From: Bacteroidales bacterium UBA6431
GTDB lineage: Bacteria; Bacteroidota; Bacteroidia; Bacteroidales; UBA932
DNA: 64,000 nt
Assembly (NCBI GenBank): GCA_002439095.1
Contig: DJOT01000019.1
Coordinates: forward strand, 1 to 64,000
Direction: 5' to 3'
Made by a program: the position numbers and the translations under genes. Within the stretch, counting starts at the first letter, position 1. Every line of letters starts with the position of its first letter. Shown in pieces: positions 1 to 8,180 of the stretch. The notes under the pieces are model-generated. The model was not told the DNA's origin. It saw only the letters and a program-made list of their open reading frames with translations, and did no database searches.

Positions 1-40
1 TTTTTTCGGCAATATTTTTACAAATATATAATATTTTTTA

Positions 41-48
41 TATTTTTG
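41..48 (+). promoter_or_regulatory. -7 box for the ROK regulator gene
   Basis: TATTTTTG matches the Bacteroidota primary sigma -7 consensus TAnnTTTG and lies 23 bases before the ATG at 72. The surrounding 60 bases are very AT-rich. No clear -33 TTTG is visible at the expected spacing. Confidence 0.55.
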
Positions 49-71
49 CACAACAACTAAAACAGAACACG

Positions 72-1274
72 ATGACATCGTCCTTTCTTAACGATCCGGC
101 AGGCAAAAACTCCTTGACAAAAAGGGAGATATTGAGACTTTGCATTGCGCACAAGAATTCGAGCATTGCCGACTTCAGCAGGTCACTTGGGATAAGTGTA
201 CCTACAATCACCAAACTGATAGCCGAACTGATTGCGGAGAATTTCCTTCAGGATGAAGGGAAAGTAGGCACCAGCGGCGGCCGGCGGCCAAGCGTCTACG
301 GCCTCAACCCTGATGCCGGATACTTCGTGGGCGTGGATATCGCAAGGCACCACTTCCACATCGGCATCAGCAACTTCAAGGGTGAAATCATCAATTTCAT
401 CCAGGACATAGAGTTCGTGCTCGAAGCCAACGAGCTGTCGTTCCGCACTATCTGCCGCATGGTCAAGGACGAAGTCACAAAGAGCGGCATCCCATGGATC
501 AAGGTGCTCGGAGTGGGTGTAAGCCTCTCCGGCCGTGTAAACCCCGAGAAAGGATACAGCCTCACATACTTCGTAAGTGATGACATCCCTCTGAAGAGCA
601 TCTTCCAAAAAGAATTCAGTGTCCCTGTCACCATAGAGAACGACTCCCGTGCCATGGCATACGGAGAGTACATGACCCTCGGAGACAAGGCCGACAAGAA
701 CATGATCTTCATCAACCTCAGCTGGGGACTCGGCATGGGAATCATCACCGACGGGCGTCTCTACTACGGCAAGTCCGGATATTCCGGAGAGATCGGACAC
801 TTCCCTGCCCTCAACAATGATGTCATCTGCCGCTGCGGCAAAGTCGGCTGCCTCGAGACCGGGGCGTCAGGCTCCGCCCTGCACAGGATGATGGTCGAAG
901 AGTTGGAAAAAGGCCATTCCTCATCGCTGCTCAAGCCGTTCTCCGAGAAGGGGGACATCGAACTTGACGAAATTCTCAAAGCCGTAGAGATGGGAGACGT
1001 GCTGGCAATCGACGGCATAGGCAAGGTCGGCGACACTTTGGGACGGGGCATAGCCGGCGTACTCAACGTGTTCAACCCTGGCCTCGTAGTGATCGGAGGC
1101 CGCCTCATCGTCGGCAAGGACTACCTCCTCCTTCCTATCAAGACGGCTGTCAACAGGCTCTGTCTGGCCAGAGTGTCTTCGGACACCTCCATAGTGCTTT
1201 CTCAGCTTGACAGGCGGGCAGCCGCAGTGGGCGACTGCATGCTCTCACGCGGCAAGGTGCTCGGCCTGTTGTAG
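72..1274 (+). CDS. ROK-family transcriptional regulator (NagC/XylR type)
   Basis: A 400-residue ROK protein, full length for the regulator branch. The N-terminus (about residues 15-65) is a winged helix-turn-helix (ISVPTITKLIAELIAENF). From about residue 85 it has the ROK sugar-kinase fold, including the ENDSRAMA segment, the GEIGH segment and the zinc-binding CRCGKVGCLE motif. The HTH separates it from plain ROK glucokinases, so it probably represses sugar catabolic genes and binds a sugar or sugar phosphate; the ligand cannot be read from sequence. It is followed after 3 bases by an ABC-F gene, so the two are probably co-transcribed. A xylB-xylE operon lies 18 kb away, which makes a xylose role conceivable but unproven. 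Confidence 0.88.
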   Translation: MTSSFLNDPAGKNSLTKREILRLCIAHKNSSIADFSRSLGISVPTITKLIAELIAENFLQDEGKVGTSGGRRPSVYGLNPDAGYFVGVDIARHHFHIGISNFKGEIINFIQDIEFVLEANELSFRTICRMVKDEVTKSGIPWIKVLGVGVSLSGRVNPEKGYSLTYFVSDDIPLKSIFQKEFSVPVTIENDSRAMAYGEYMTLGDKADKNMIFINLSWGLGMGIITDGRLYYGKSGYSGEIGHFPALNNDVICRCGKVGCLETGASGSALHRMMVEELEKGHSSSLLKPFSEKGDIELDEILKAVEMGDVLAIDGIGKVGDTLGRGIAGVLNVFNPGLVVIGGRLIVGKDYLLLPIKTAVNRLCLARVSSDTSIVLSQLDRRAAAVGDCMLSRGKVLGLL

Positions 1275-1277
1275 ACG

Positions 1278-3047
1278 ATGGCGAGTTATCTTCAGATTGA
1301 GAACATCTCCAAGTCCTATGGACAGAAGGTGCTCTTTGAGCATATAGGTTTCAATGTCAATGAGGGCGACAAGATTGCGCTGGTCGCTCCGAACGGCACA
1401 GGAAAGTCAACCCTGCTGCGGATCATCGCAGGCAGGGATTCCTCCGACTCAGGAGGCAAGGTAATTTTCCTCAAAGACATCCGGATAGCCTTTTTGGAAC
1501 AGGATTACGATTACGACCCGCAGCTCAGCATCAGAGAACAGATAATGCGCCACAGCAAGAAGATGCTCGAGGATTTCCATCAGGAGAACCTCGAGCTTTT
1601 TGAGCGCAAAGCCGTAGAATTCCTGACAGCATTCCGTCTCCCGGATCCGTCAAGAAAGATGGGAGAACTCTCCGGGGGCGAGGTTAAGAGGGTGGCGCTC
1701 AGCGAAATGCTGGCATCAGAAGCGGATTTCCTGATAATGGACGAGCCCACCAACCACCTGGACATCGAAGCCGTGGAGTTTCTCGAAGGATACCTCAAGA
1801 AAAGCCGCTGCACACTGCTGATGGTGACCCACGACAGGTATTTTCTGGACAGGGTCTGCAATATCGTGATGGAGCTTGACCACGGGGCCGTATATAGTTA
1901 CAGAGGTGACTATCAGAACTATCTGGAGAAGAGGGAGAGCCGCATAGCCTCATACAACGCGGAGACTGACAAGGTTCGTAACCTGCTCCGCAGAGAACTG
2001 GAATGGATACATGCCACTCCCTGCGCACGCTCCGGCAAAGCCAAATACAGGATCAACGCGTTCCATGAACTCTCCGACAGGGCATCGCAGACATACAGCA
2101 CCAAGAGCATAAGCCTCGAAGGCGTAGGCGAGGCCTCCAGACTCGGAAGCAAGATCATCAACTGCAAGGGGGTCGATTACATCTGGGAGGGAAAATATCT
2201 TCTTAAGGACTTCAGCTACAACTTCCAACGTTTCGACAAAGTCGGCATCGTGGGGCGCAACGGCATAGGAAAATCCACATTCCTGGGCCTGCTCACCGGC
2301 GAAATCGAACCCACGGCAGGTATCATAGACCGGGGAGAGTCGCTTGTAACAGGTTATTACAGACAGAGCGGCATACAGTTCAACGATGACGACACGGTGC
2401 TGGACATAGTGGGCGACACCAGACTGCTCGGGCGCTTCCTTTTCCCGCACGACATGCTGACCACCAAGGTCTCCAGACTGTCCGGCGGCGAAAAGCGGAG
2501 ACTCTACCTGCTGACCATCCTGATGCGCAACCCTAACCTGCTCATCCTCGACGAGCCGACCAATGATCTGGACATTGTCACCCTGAACCTGCTTGAGGAA
2601 TACCTCACTGAATACAACGGCAGTCTGATAGTCGTCAGCCACGACAGACACTTCCTCGACAGGGTCGTGAGCCATCTGCTCGTATTCTGCGGTGAGGGAC
2701 AGGTCAAGGACTTCATCGGAAGTTTCAGCGAATACCGCGCCTATATAAAAGACTACGAGGCAGCACGCAAAAGCGCAGAAGCACCCAAGAAGAAAGAGGT
2801 CAGGCCTGAAGTTCCCAATACGAACGCCCAAGACAAGCCGAAAAAGCTCAGTTTCAAGGAAAAACGAGAACTTGAGGAGATAGAGAGGAGACTTCCGCAA
2901 CTGGAAGAGGAGAAAGCCTCACTTGAGACACGTATGAGTTCCGGACAGATGCCTTATGAGGAACTGCAAAGAAGCTCCTCCAGAATGGAAGAGCTTCTCG
3001 CTGAAATCGACTCTCTGGAGACCCGCTGGCTGGAACTCCAGGGATAA
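1278..3047 (+). CDS. ABC-F family ATPase (Uup-like)
   Basis: A 589-residue protein with two ATP-binding cassettes and no membrane segment, the ABC-F layout. Cassette 1 shows Walker A NGTGKST (about residue 40), signature LSGGEVKR and Walker B LIMDEPTNHLD. Cassette 2 shows NGIGKST, LSGGEKRR and LILDEPTNDLD. The last ~80 residues are a charged coiled coil (PKKLSFKEKRELEEIERRL), as in Uup. ABC-F proteins act on ribosomes or on branched DNA; the C-terminal coiled coil favours the Uup/EttA housekeeping group over antibiotic protection, by inference. It starts 3 bases after the ROK gene and ends 5 bases from the convergent glnS stop, with no terminator between. Confidence 0.9.
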   Translation: MASYLQIENISKSYGQKVLFEHIGFNVNEGDKIALVAPNGTGKSTLLRIIAGRDSSDSGGKVIFLKDIRIAFLEQDYDYDPQLSIREQIMRHSKKMLEDFHQENLELFERKAVEFLTAFRLPDPSRKMGELSGGEVKRVALSEMLASEADFLIMDEPTNHLDIEAVEFLEGYLKKSRCTLLMVTHDRYFLDRVCNIVMELDHGAVYSYRGDYQNYLEKRESRIASYNAETDKVRNLLRRELEWIHATPCARSGKAKYRINAFHELSDRASQTYSTKSISLEGVGEASRLGSKIINCKGVDYIWEGKYLLKDFSYNFQRFDKVGIVGRNGIGKSTFLGLLTGEIEPTAGIIDRGESLVTGYYRQSGIQFNDDDTVLDIVGDTRLLGRFLFPHDMLTTKVSRLSGGEKRRLYLLTILMRNPNLLILDEPTNDLDIVTLNLLEEYLTEYNGSLIVVSHDRHFLDRVVSHLLVFCGEGQVKDFIGSFSEYRAYIKDYEAARKSAEAPKKKEVRPEVPNTNAQDKPKKLSFKEKRELEEIERRLPQLEEEKASLETRMSSGQMPYEELQRSSSRMEELLAEIDSLETRWLELQG

Positions 3048-3052
3048 AGGCC

Positions 3053-4705
3053 TTATTCAGGCTTATATGAATCCTTGAGTGAGACCGTCTTGTTGAAGAC
3101 AGGGGCCTCAGCCGTGGAATCCTTGTCCTTGATATAGTATCCGGTGCGTTCAAACTGAACGGCGATTCCGGAAGCATCGTCAAGCAGGGCCGGTTCCGCA
3201 AGCCCGCTTCCCACAACGAGAGACTCTGGATTGAGGAAGTCCTTATAATCCTTATCCTCAGGCACTTGACTCATGTCGGCAAGGGTAAACAGGCGATCGT
3301 AGTTGCGGAGCACTATAGGCTTGGCGTAATCGCATGACACCCAATGGATGGTTCCCTTGACGCTTCTCCACTCTCCGCCACCGGGACGGGTTGACGGGTC
3401 ATAGCTGCATTCCAGCTCCACAACATTGCCGTCCGGGTCCTTTATCACCTTGTCGCACTTGATGATATAGGTATACTTGAGGCGGACTTCGCCGTCAGGC
3501 TTCAGACGGAAGAACTTGTGCGGAGCATCCTCCATGAAGTCCGCCCTGTCTATCCAGAGTTCTCCGGTGAACGGTACCTTGCGTGAGGCCCCTTCCGGCT
3601 CGGCAGGATTGAGCGGACAGTCAAACCACTCGACCTTGCCAGCAGGCCAGTTGGTCAAAGTGACCTTCACAGGATCCTGCACAACCATATAGCGGTTGGC
3701 CCTGGCATTGAGGTCCTGGCGGACACACCACTCCAAGAGCTGGATGTCCATCAGTTGGTCGCGCTTCGACACGCCTATCTTCTCGCAGAACATCTTCAGC
3801 GCCTCCGGAGTGTAGCCCCTGCGGCGCACGCCGCAGAGCGTCGGCATCCGAGGGTCGTCCCAACCGGACACAAGACCCTTCTGGACAAGTTCCAGAAGCT
3901 TGCGCTTCGACATGAGGGTATAGGTGAGGTTGAGGCGGGCGAACTCGTACTGGTGTGACGGCCATATTCCCAAAGTCTTTATGAACCAGTCATACAGAGG
4001 CCTGTGCACGTCAAATTCAAGAGTGCAGATTGAATGGGTGATATGCTCTATGGAGTCGCACTGCCCGTGGGTGTAGTCATACATAGGATAGATGCACCAT
4101 TTGTCGCCGGTACGGTGATGGGATGCATGCTTGATGCGGTACATCAGAGGGTCGCGCATCATCATGTTGGGATGGGCCATGTCTATCTTGGCCCGGAGCA
4201 CCTTCTCCCCGTCAGCGTACTTGCCGTCGCGCATCTCCCTGAACAGACGCAGATTCTCCTCCACGGAACGGTTGCGCCACGGGCTGTCCTTGCCCGGAGT
4301 GTCCACTGTACCGCGACCCTTGGAGATCTCCTCCTGGGTCTGGTCGTCCACATAAGCAAGTCCTCTTTTTATCATCTCCTCGGCCCACTCGTAGAGCTGG
4401 TCGAAATAGTCGGAAGCATAGCACTCCTTCTCCCATTTGAAGCCGAGCCACTTGATGTCCTCCTTGATGGAATCCACGTACTCGACATCTTCCTTGACAG
4501 GATTGGTGTCGTCATAGCGGAGATTGGTCTTCCCGCCGTATTTCTGGGCAAGTCCGAAGTTGATGCACAAGGACTTCGCATGTCCGAGATGCAGATAACC
4601 GTTCGGCTCCGGAGGGAAACGGGTGAGTATGCTGTCCACCTTCCCGGTACGGAGGTCATCCTCTATGATTTCCTCAAGGAAATTCAGCTTCTTTTCTTCT
4701 TCCAT
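3053..4705 (-). CDS. glnS: Glutamine--tRNA ligase
   Basis: A 550-residue class I aminoacyl-tRNA synthetase. The HIGH motif appears as HLGH within PPEPNGYLHLGHAKS near residue 36, and the KMSKS equivalent is LMSKRKL near residue 268. Glutaminyl-specific blocks such as RYDDTNP and YDYTHGQCDSIEHITHS are present, followed by the two anticodon-binding beta-barrels. It charges tRNA-Gln directly in the cytoplasm. It is transcribed divergently from the DUF1963/steroid operon, with a TAAATTTG -7 box 22 bases upstream. Confidence 0.97.
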   Translation of the reverse strand: MEEEKKLNFLEEIIEDDLRTGKVDSILTRFPPEPNGYLHLGHAKSLCINFGLAQKYGGKTNLRYDDTNPVKEDVEYVDSIKEDIKWLGFKWEKECYASDYFDQLYEWAEEMIKRGLAYVDDQTQEEISKGRGTVDTPGKDSPWRNRSVEENLRLFREMRDGKYADGEKVLRAKIDMAHPNMMMRDPLMYRIKHASHHRTGDKWCIYPMYDYTHGQCDSIEHITHSICTLEFDVHRPLYDWFIKTLGIWPSHQYEFARLNLTYTLMSKRKLLELVQKGLVSGWDDPRMPTLCGVRRRGYTPEALKMFCEKIGVSKRDQLMDIQLLEWCVRQDLNARANRYMVVQDPVKVTLTNWPAGKVEWFDCPLNPAEPEGASRKVPFTGELWIDRADFMEDAPHKFFRLKPDGEVRLKYTYIIKCDKVIKDPDGNVVELECSYDPSTRPGGGEWRSVKGTIHWVSCDYAKPIVLRNYDRLFTLADMSQVPEDKDYKDFLNPESLVVGSGLAEPALLDDASGIAVQFERTGYYIKDKDSTAEAPVFNKTVSLKDSYKPE

Positions 4706-4727
4706 AGATGCAAAATGTTTGAACTCG

Positions 4728-4756
4728 CAAATTTAGAAATTAATTTTGTACATTTG
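4728..4756. promoter_or_regulatory. Divergent promoters for glnS and the DUF1963/steroid-reductase operon
   Basis: On the minus strand TAAATTTG (4728-4735) serves glnS. On the plus strand two overlapping candidates, TAATTTTG (4741-4748) and TACATTTG (4749-4756), lie 26-34 bases before the ATG at 4783. All match TAnnTTTG. The intergenic space is only 77 bases, so the promoter cores must interfere physically. Confidence 0.55.
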
Positions 4757-4782
4757 AACTATCTATAAAAAAGTTACAACAG

Positions 4783-5379
4783 ATGAAAATAAGTCTCGAA
4801 AAGACACAGACAAACCTTTTCTGCTCAAGCAAGTGGTGGGGCAATCCGGATCTCCCGCCGGATGCAGAATACCCCATGATGAAAGTGACCATGGACGGGG
4901 AGGAATGCGAATACCCGCTGACTTTCATCTGCCAGGTGGACTGCGAGGACATAGGCCCGCTTGACAAAGAAGGCCTGCTTCCACGCGAAGGAATGCTCTA
5001 TTTCTTCGCCGCGATAGACGACTTCAACGGATATGAGTCCCCCGAGCATTTCCCTCAGGGGCGCTGGCCGGCAAAAGCGGTCAGGGTGAAGTACGCGAAA
5101 AGCATCAACATGGAGACATTCAACAGCTGCATGCTGGTGGACGAAGAGGATAACGACCTCGCAGAGGAGGCGCTCAAGATGACATTCGCTGAGGGGAAAG
5201 GTGCACTGAGCCTGCTGGGCGGAGACTGCCCCGAGGAAGGCTGCATCAGCCTGCTGCACCTCGATACCGATGATGTGGCCGGACTGCGTTTCCCGGACGG
5301 GACAGGCTTCGACATCTTGATCAAGGAGAGCGACCTGCGCTTCGGCAACTGGAAAAAGGCTTTCGGCTACTTGGAATAA
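4783..5379 (+). CDS. DUF1963 (YwqG-like) protein
   Basis: A 198-residue soluble protein. The N-terminal segment KWWGNPDLPPDAEYP followed by PLTFICQVDCEDI and GMLYFFAAIDDF is the characteristic opening of DUF1963/YwqG proteins. Biochemical function of the family is unknown to me; members are often found among SMI1-like and toxin-neighbourhood genes. No signal peptide is seen. The stop is one base from the next start (TAA-a-ATG), so it is the promoter-proximal gene of the operon that continues with steroid 5-alpha-reductase-like and flavin reductase genes. Its contribution to that pathway is unknown. Confidence 0.8.
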   Translation: MKISLEKTQTNLFCSSKWWGNPDLPPDAEYPMMKVTMDGEECEYPLTFICQVDCEDIGPLDKEGLLPREGMLYFFAAIDDFNGYESPEHFPQGRWPAKAVRVKYAKSINMETFNSCMLVDEEDNDLAEEALKMTFAEGKGALSLLGGDCPEEGCISLLHLDTDDVAGLRFPDGTGFDILIKESDLRFGNWKKAFGYLE

Positions 5380-5380
5380 A

Positions 5381-6139
5381 ATGAGCTTCAATCTGTTCCT
5401 TCTGGCGATGAGCCTGACTGCGGTCGTGGTTTTCTTTGCACTGTACCATGTAGATGCCGGGTACGGCAAATTCTACTCGCGCAGCTGGGGCCCGGCGGTG
5501 GACAACCGTCTCGGATGGGTACTGATGGAGTCCCCCGTATTCGTGGCAATGCTCCTGCTCTGGCTGTTCTCGGAAAGACGGACAGATCCGGTGAGGCTGG
5601 CGTTCCTGCTCATTTTCGAGCTGCACTACTTCCAGCGGTCGTTCATCTTCCCCCTGCTCATCAAAGGCCGTAGCAAGATGCCTCTCAGCATCATCGCGAT
5701 GGGGGTTCTGTTCAACACCCTGAATGCGCTGATGCAGGGAGGATGGATTTTCTACATCTCTCCTGTCGAGATGTACCCGCTGTCCTGGTTCGCCGATCCG
5801 AGGTTCATCTGCGGGACTCTGCTGTTTGCCTCTGGAATGTTTGTCAACATCCAGTCTGACAGCATCATACGCCATCTGCGCAAGCCCGGGGACAACAGGC
5901 ACTATCTCCCCAAAGGCGGCATGTTCCGCTATGTGACTTCGGCCAATTATCTCGGTGAGCTGATGGAGTGGACAGGCTTCGCCATCCTCACCTGGTCATG
6001 GTCCGGAGCGGTGTTCGCCCTGTGGACATTCGCCAATCTCTGCCCGCGGGCCGCAAGAATCTACGGACGCTACAGGGCAGAGTTCGGAGACGAGCTCGAC
6101 ACAAGAAAAGTAAAACGCCTCATACCTTTTATATACTGA
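5381..6139 (+). CDS. 3-oxo-5-alpha-steroid 4-dehydrogenase (5-alpha-reductase) homologue
   Basis: A 252-residue integral membrane protein with about six to seven hydrophobic segments. It closely follows the eukaryotic SRD5A family: ME-SP with Glu50, HYFQRSFIFPLL with Tyr83, NIQSDSIIRHLRKPGD (residues 156-171), the NADPH-site segment PKGGMFRYVTSANYLGE and the C-terminal LIPFIY. Glu50 and Tyr83 align with the catalytic Glu57/Tyr91 pair of human SRD5A2. The family reduces the delta4 double bond of 3-oxo steroids with NADPH, giving the 5-alpha (allo) product. A role on 3-oxo-delta4 bile acids or steroid hormones is inferred from family and from the flanking old-yellow-enzyme and SDR genes. The stop overlaps the next start (TGATG). 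Confidence 0.9.
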   Translation: MSFNLFLLAMSLTAVVVFFALYHVDAGYGKFYSRSWGPAVDNRLGWVLMESPVFVAMLLLWLFSERRTDPVRLAFLLIFELHYFQRSFIFPLLIKGRSKMPLSIIAMGVLFNTLNALMQGGWIFYISPVEMYPLSWFADPRFICGTLLFASGMFVNIQSDSIIRHLRKPGDNRHYLPKGGMFRYVTSANYLGELMEWTGFAILTWSWSGAVFALWTFANLCPRAARIYGRYRAEFGDELDTRKVKRLIPFIY

Positions 6140-7371
6140 TGGAATCAAAGATCTTCACACCCTGCAAGATAGGCCCCGTGACCCTGCGAAACAGGGTCAT
6201 ACGTTCCGCCGCTTTCGAGAACATGGCCTACGGCAACCGCCCCTCACAGGACCTGTACGACTATCATGTGGCCGTAGCGCGCGGCGGAGTCGGGATGACG
6301 ACTGTAGCCTACGCCGCAGTTGCACGATCCGGCCTGTCTTTCGACGGACAGCTCTGGATGAGGGAGGAGATAGTCCCGGAGCTGCGGCGGCTCACGGATG
6401 CCGTCCATGCGCAGGGGGCAAAGGCCTCGATACAGCTCGGGCACTGTGGCAACATGACGCATTTCTATACCTGCGGATGTCTGCCTGTGGGAGCATCGGG
6501 AGGCTTCAATCTCTACTCCCCCACTTTCGTGAGAGCCCTTAAACGCGATGAGATACTTGCTCTTGTGGAGGACTTCGGCAAGGCCGTAAACCTCGCCAGA
6601 GAAGCGGGGTTCGACTGTGTGGAAATCCACGCCGGACACGGATACCTCATCAGCCAGTTCCTCTCCCCTTACACCAACCGCCGCCACGATGAATTCGGAG
6701 GGAGCCTGGAAAACAGGATGAGATTCATGCGTCTCGTGATAAAAAAGGTGATGGAAGCGGCAGGAGACGACCTCGGAGTAATAGTGAAGGTGAACATGCA
6801 CGACGGCTTCAAGGCCGGGATGCAGACGGAAGAATGCCTGGAGGTGGCACGCGAACTTGAAAGGCTCGGAGTGCACGCCCTGGTGCTCTCGGCAGGCTTT
6901 GTCAGCAAAGCCCCGATGGAAGTGATGCGCGGGGCGATGCCGCTCAAGACCCTCGCCCACTATATGGACCCTTGGAAATTCTGGTGGCTCAAGGCCGGTC
7001 TCGCGCTGGCCGGCAGGAAGATGATCCCTACTGTACCATACAAAGAAGCATATTTCCTCGATGACGCCAAAGTGTTCCGTGCCGCGCTGAAAATGCCGCT
7101 CATCTATGTGGGAGGCATCAACAGCCGCAGTTCCATGGAGACGGTGCTTGGAGAAGGGTTCCTCGCAGTGCAGGTGGCGCGCGCCCTTGTGCATGACACG
7201 GACTTTGTCAACAAGCTGAAGAGCGGAGAGATAGAGTGCAGCGGTTGCGGCCACTCCAACTACTGCATAGGCCGCATGTACACTCTGGAGATGAGGTGCC
7301 ACTGCAAAACTCCGGATCTCCCCGCCAAACTTGAGAAAGAAGTCGAGAAAGCGGAGGGAATGTGGAGATGA
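6139..7371 (+). CDS. Old-yellow-enzyme family NADH:flavin oxidoreductase (candidate 5-beta-reductase)
   Basis: A 410-residue FMN TIM-barrel enzyme of the BaiCD/2,4-dienoyl-CoA reductase branch. Visible motifs are the N-terminal TPCKIGPVTLRNRVIRSA, QLGHCG, and HAGHGYLISQFLSPYTNRR with EFGGSLENR. A cysteine group near the C-terminus (C367, C370, C376, C387, C389) resembles the 4Fe-4S site of dienoyl-CoA reductases, but the FAD/NAD domain that normally follows is missing, so electrons must come from elsewhere or NAD(P)H must bind directly. A longer frame begins upstream at 5968, but the TGATG overlap with the 5-alpha-reductase gene and the conserved first residues fix the start at 6139. OYE proteins in equivalent clusters act as delta4-3-ketosteroid 5-beta-reductases; this specificity is inference. 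Confidence 0.87.
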   Translation: MESKIFTPCKIGPVTLRNRVIRSAAFENMAYGNRPSQDLYDYHVAVARGGVGMTTVAYAAVARSGLSFDGQLWMREEIVPELRRLTDAVHAQGAKASIQLGHCGNMTHFYTCGCLPVGASGGFNLYSPTFVRALKRDEILALVEDFGKAVNLAREAGFDCVEIHAGHGYLISQFLSPYTNRRHDEFGGSLENRMRFMRLVIKKVMEAAGDDLGVIVKVNMHDGFKAGMQTEECLEVARELERLGVHALVLSAGFVSKAPMEVMRGAMPLKTLAHYMDPWKFWWLKAGLALAGRKMIPTVPYKEAYFLDDAKVFRAALKMPLIYVGGINSRSSMETVLGEGFLAVQVARALVHDTDFVNKLKSGEIECSGCGHSNYCIGRMYTLEMRCHCKTPDLPAKLEKEVEKAEGMWR

Positions 7372-8180
7372 GCGGAAGAATCATCATAACAGGTGCCAGC
7401 GGATGCATGGGCTCAGCGGCCACAAGAGCCTTGGCGGCCAAGGGTATACCGGTCGTGATGGCCTGCCGCAACCTCTCAAAAGCGCGGAAAGTCCGGGAAG
7501 ACATCTTGGAGGAGATTCCGTCTGCCGATCTTGAAATCAGAGAGTTGCACCTTAACTCGTTCAAGTCCGTCAGGGCTTTTGCGGATTCGTTCGGAGACGA
7601 GAAAGTCTCGGGGCTGTTCAACAACGCCGGCACGATGCCGCGACGCTTCTCCCTCTCTGAAGACGGCTACGAACTCACTCTTGCGGTCAATTATCTGGGC
7701 CCTTGGCTGCTGACACATCTCATGATGCCCCACATGATGGAAGATGCCTCGATCGTGAACATGGTATCAATATCGACTTATTCTGCGCATATAAGCAAGA
7801 GTTTCCCTCATGAGGGGGCAAATGGATTCCATCAGCTGAGCGCATACTCCGAATCCAAACTGGCTCTGACGTATTTTACCATCATGCTGGTCACACGCTG
7901 CACCCAGAGAGTCAACGCAGCCGATCCGGGCATCGTGGACACGGACATAATACGGCTCGACAGGTGGTTCGATCCGCTTACAGACTTGATATTCAGGCCT
8001 TTTTGTAAAAGTCCCAAGCAAGGGGCCGCGCCGGCCGTATCGGCACTGCTCTCCTCGGAGAGAGGAAAACTGTTCTCCGGACACAGTTTCAAGGACTTTC
8101 CGGACAGGTTCACCCGCGATTCTGCCGCCATACAGAGGATATGGGACAGGACCGAAGAAGAATTGAAAGATTGGCTATGA
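7368..8180 (+). CDS. Short-chain dehydrogenase/reductase (candidate hydroxysteroid dehydrogenase)
   Basis: A 270-residue SDR with an N-terminal Rossmann fold (IIITGASGCMG, residues 5-15), the FNNAG structural motif, the catalytic Ser in VSIS and the YxxxK pair (Tyr160/Lys164 in AYSESK). The overall look is that of the retinol-dehydrogenase/protochlorophyllide-reductase subgroup. The glycine motif is unusual: the sixth position of TGxxxGxG is Cys13. The ATG at 7368 overlaps the previous stop (ATGA); a GTG at 7362 is an alternative start with the GGAGG nearer to it. Next to the 5-alpha-reductase and OYE genes it is a good candidate for a 3-beta- or 3-alpha-hydroxysteroid dehydrogenase; substrate and stereochemistry are inference. 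Confidence 0.85.
   Translation: MSGRIIITGASGCMGSAATRALAAKGIPVVMACRNLSKARKVREDILEEIPSADLEIRELHLNSFKSVRAFADSFGDEKVSGLFNNAGTMPRRFSLSEDGYELTLAVNYLGPWLLTHLMMPHMMEDASIVNMVSISTYSAHISKSFPHEGANGFHQLSAYSESKLALTYFTIMLVTRCTQRVNAADPGIVDTDIIRLDRWFDPLTDLIFRPFCKSPKQGAAPAVSALLSSERGKLFSGHSFKDFPDRFTRDSAAIQRIWDRTEEELKDWL

Noticed and set aside
1950..2900. Minus-strand open frame of 316 codons opposite the ABC-F gene
   Set aside because: Antisense shadow; the sense frame has both Walker motifs.
5968..6138. N-terminal extension of the OYE gene
   Set aside because: It runs antiparallel in meaning to the 5-alpha-reductase C-terminus in another frame and the conserved OYE start is at 6139 with a TGATG overlap.
6244..7302. 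Minus-strand open frame of 352 codons opposite the OYE gene
   Set aside because: No motif and fully covered by a recognised enzyme.
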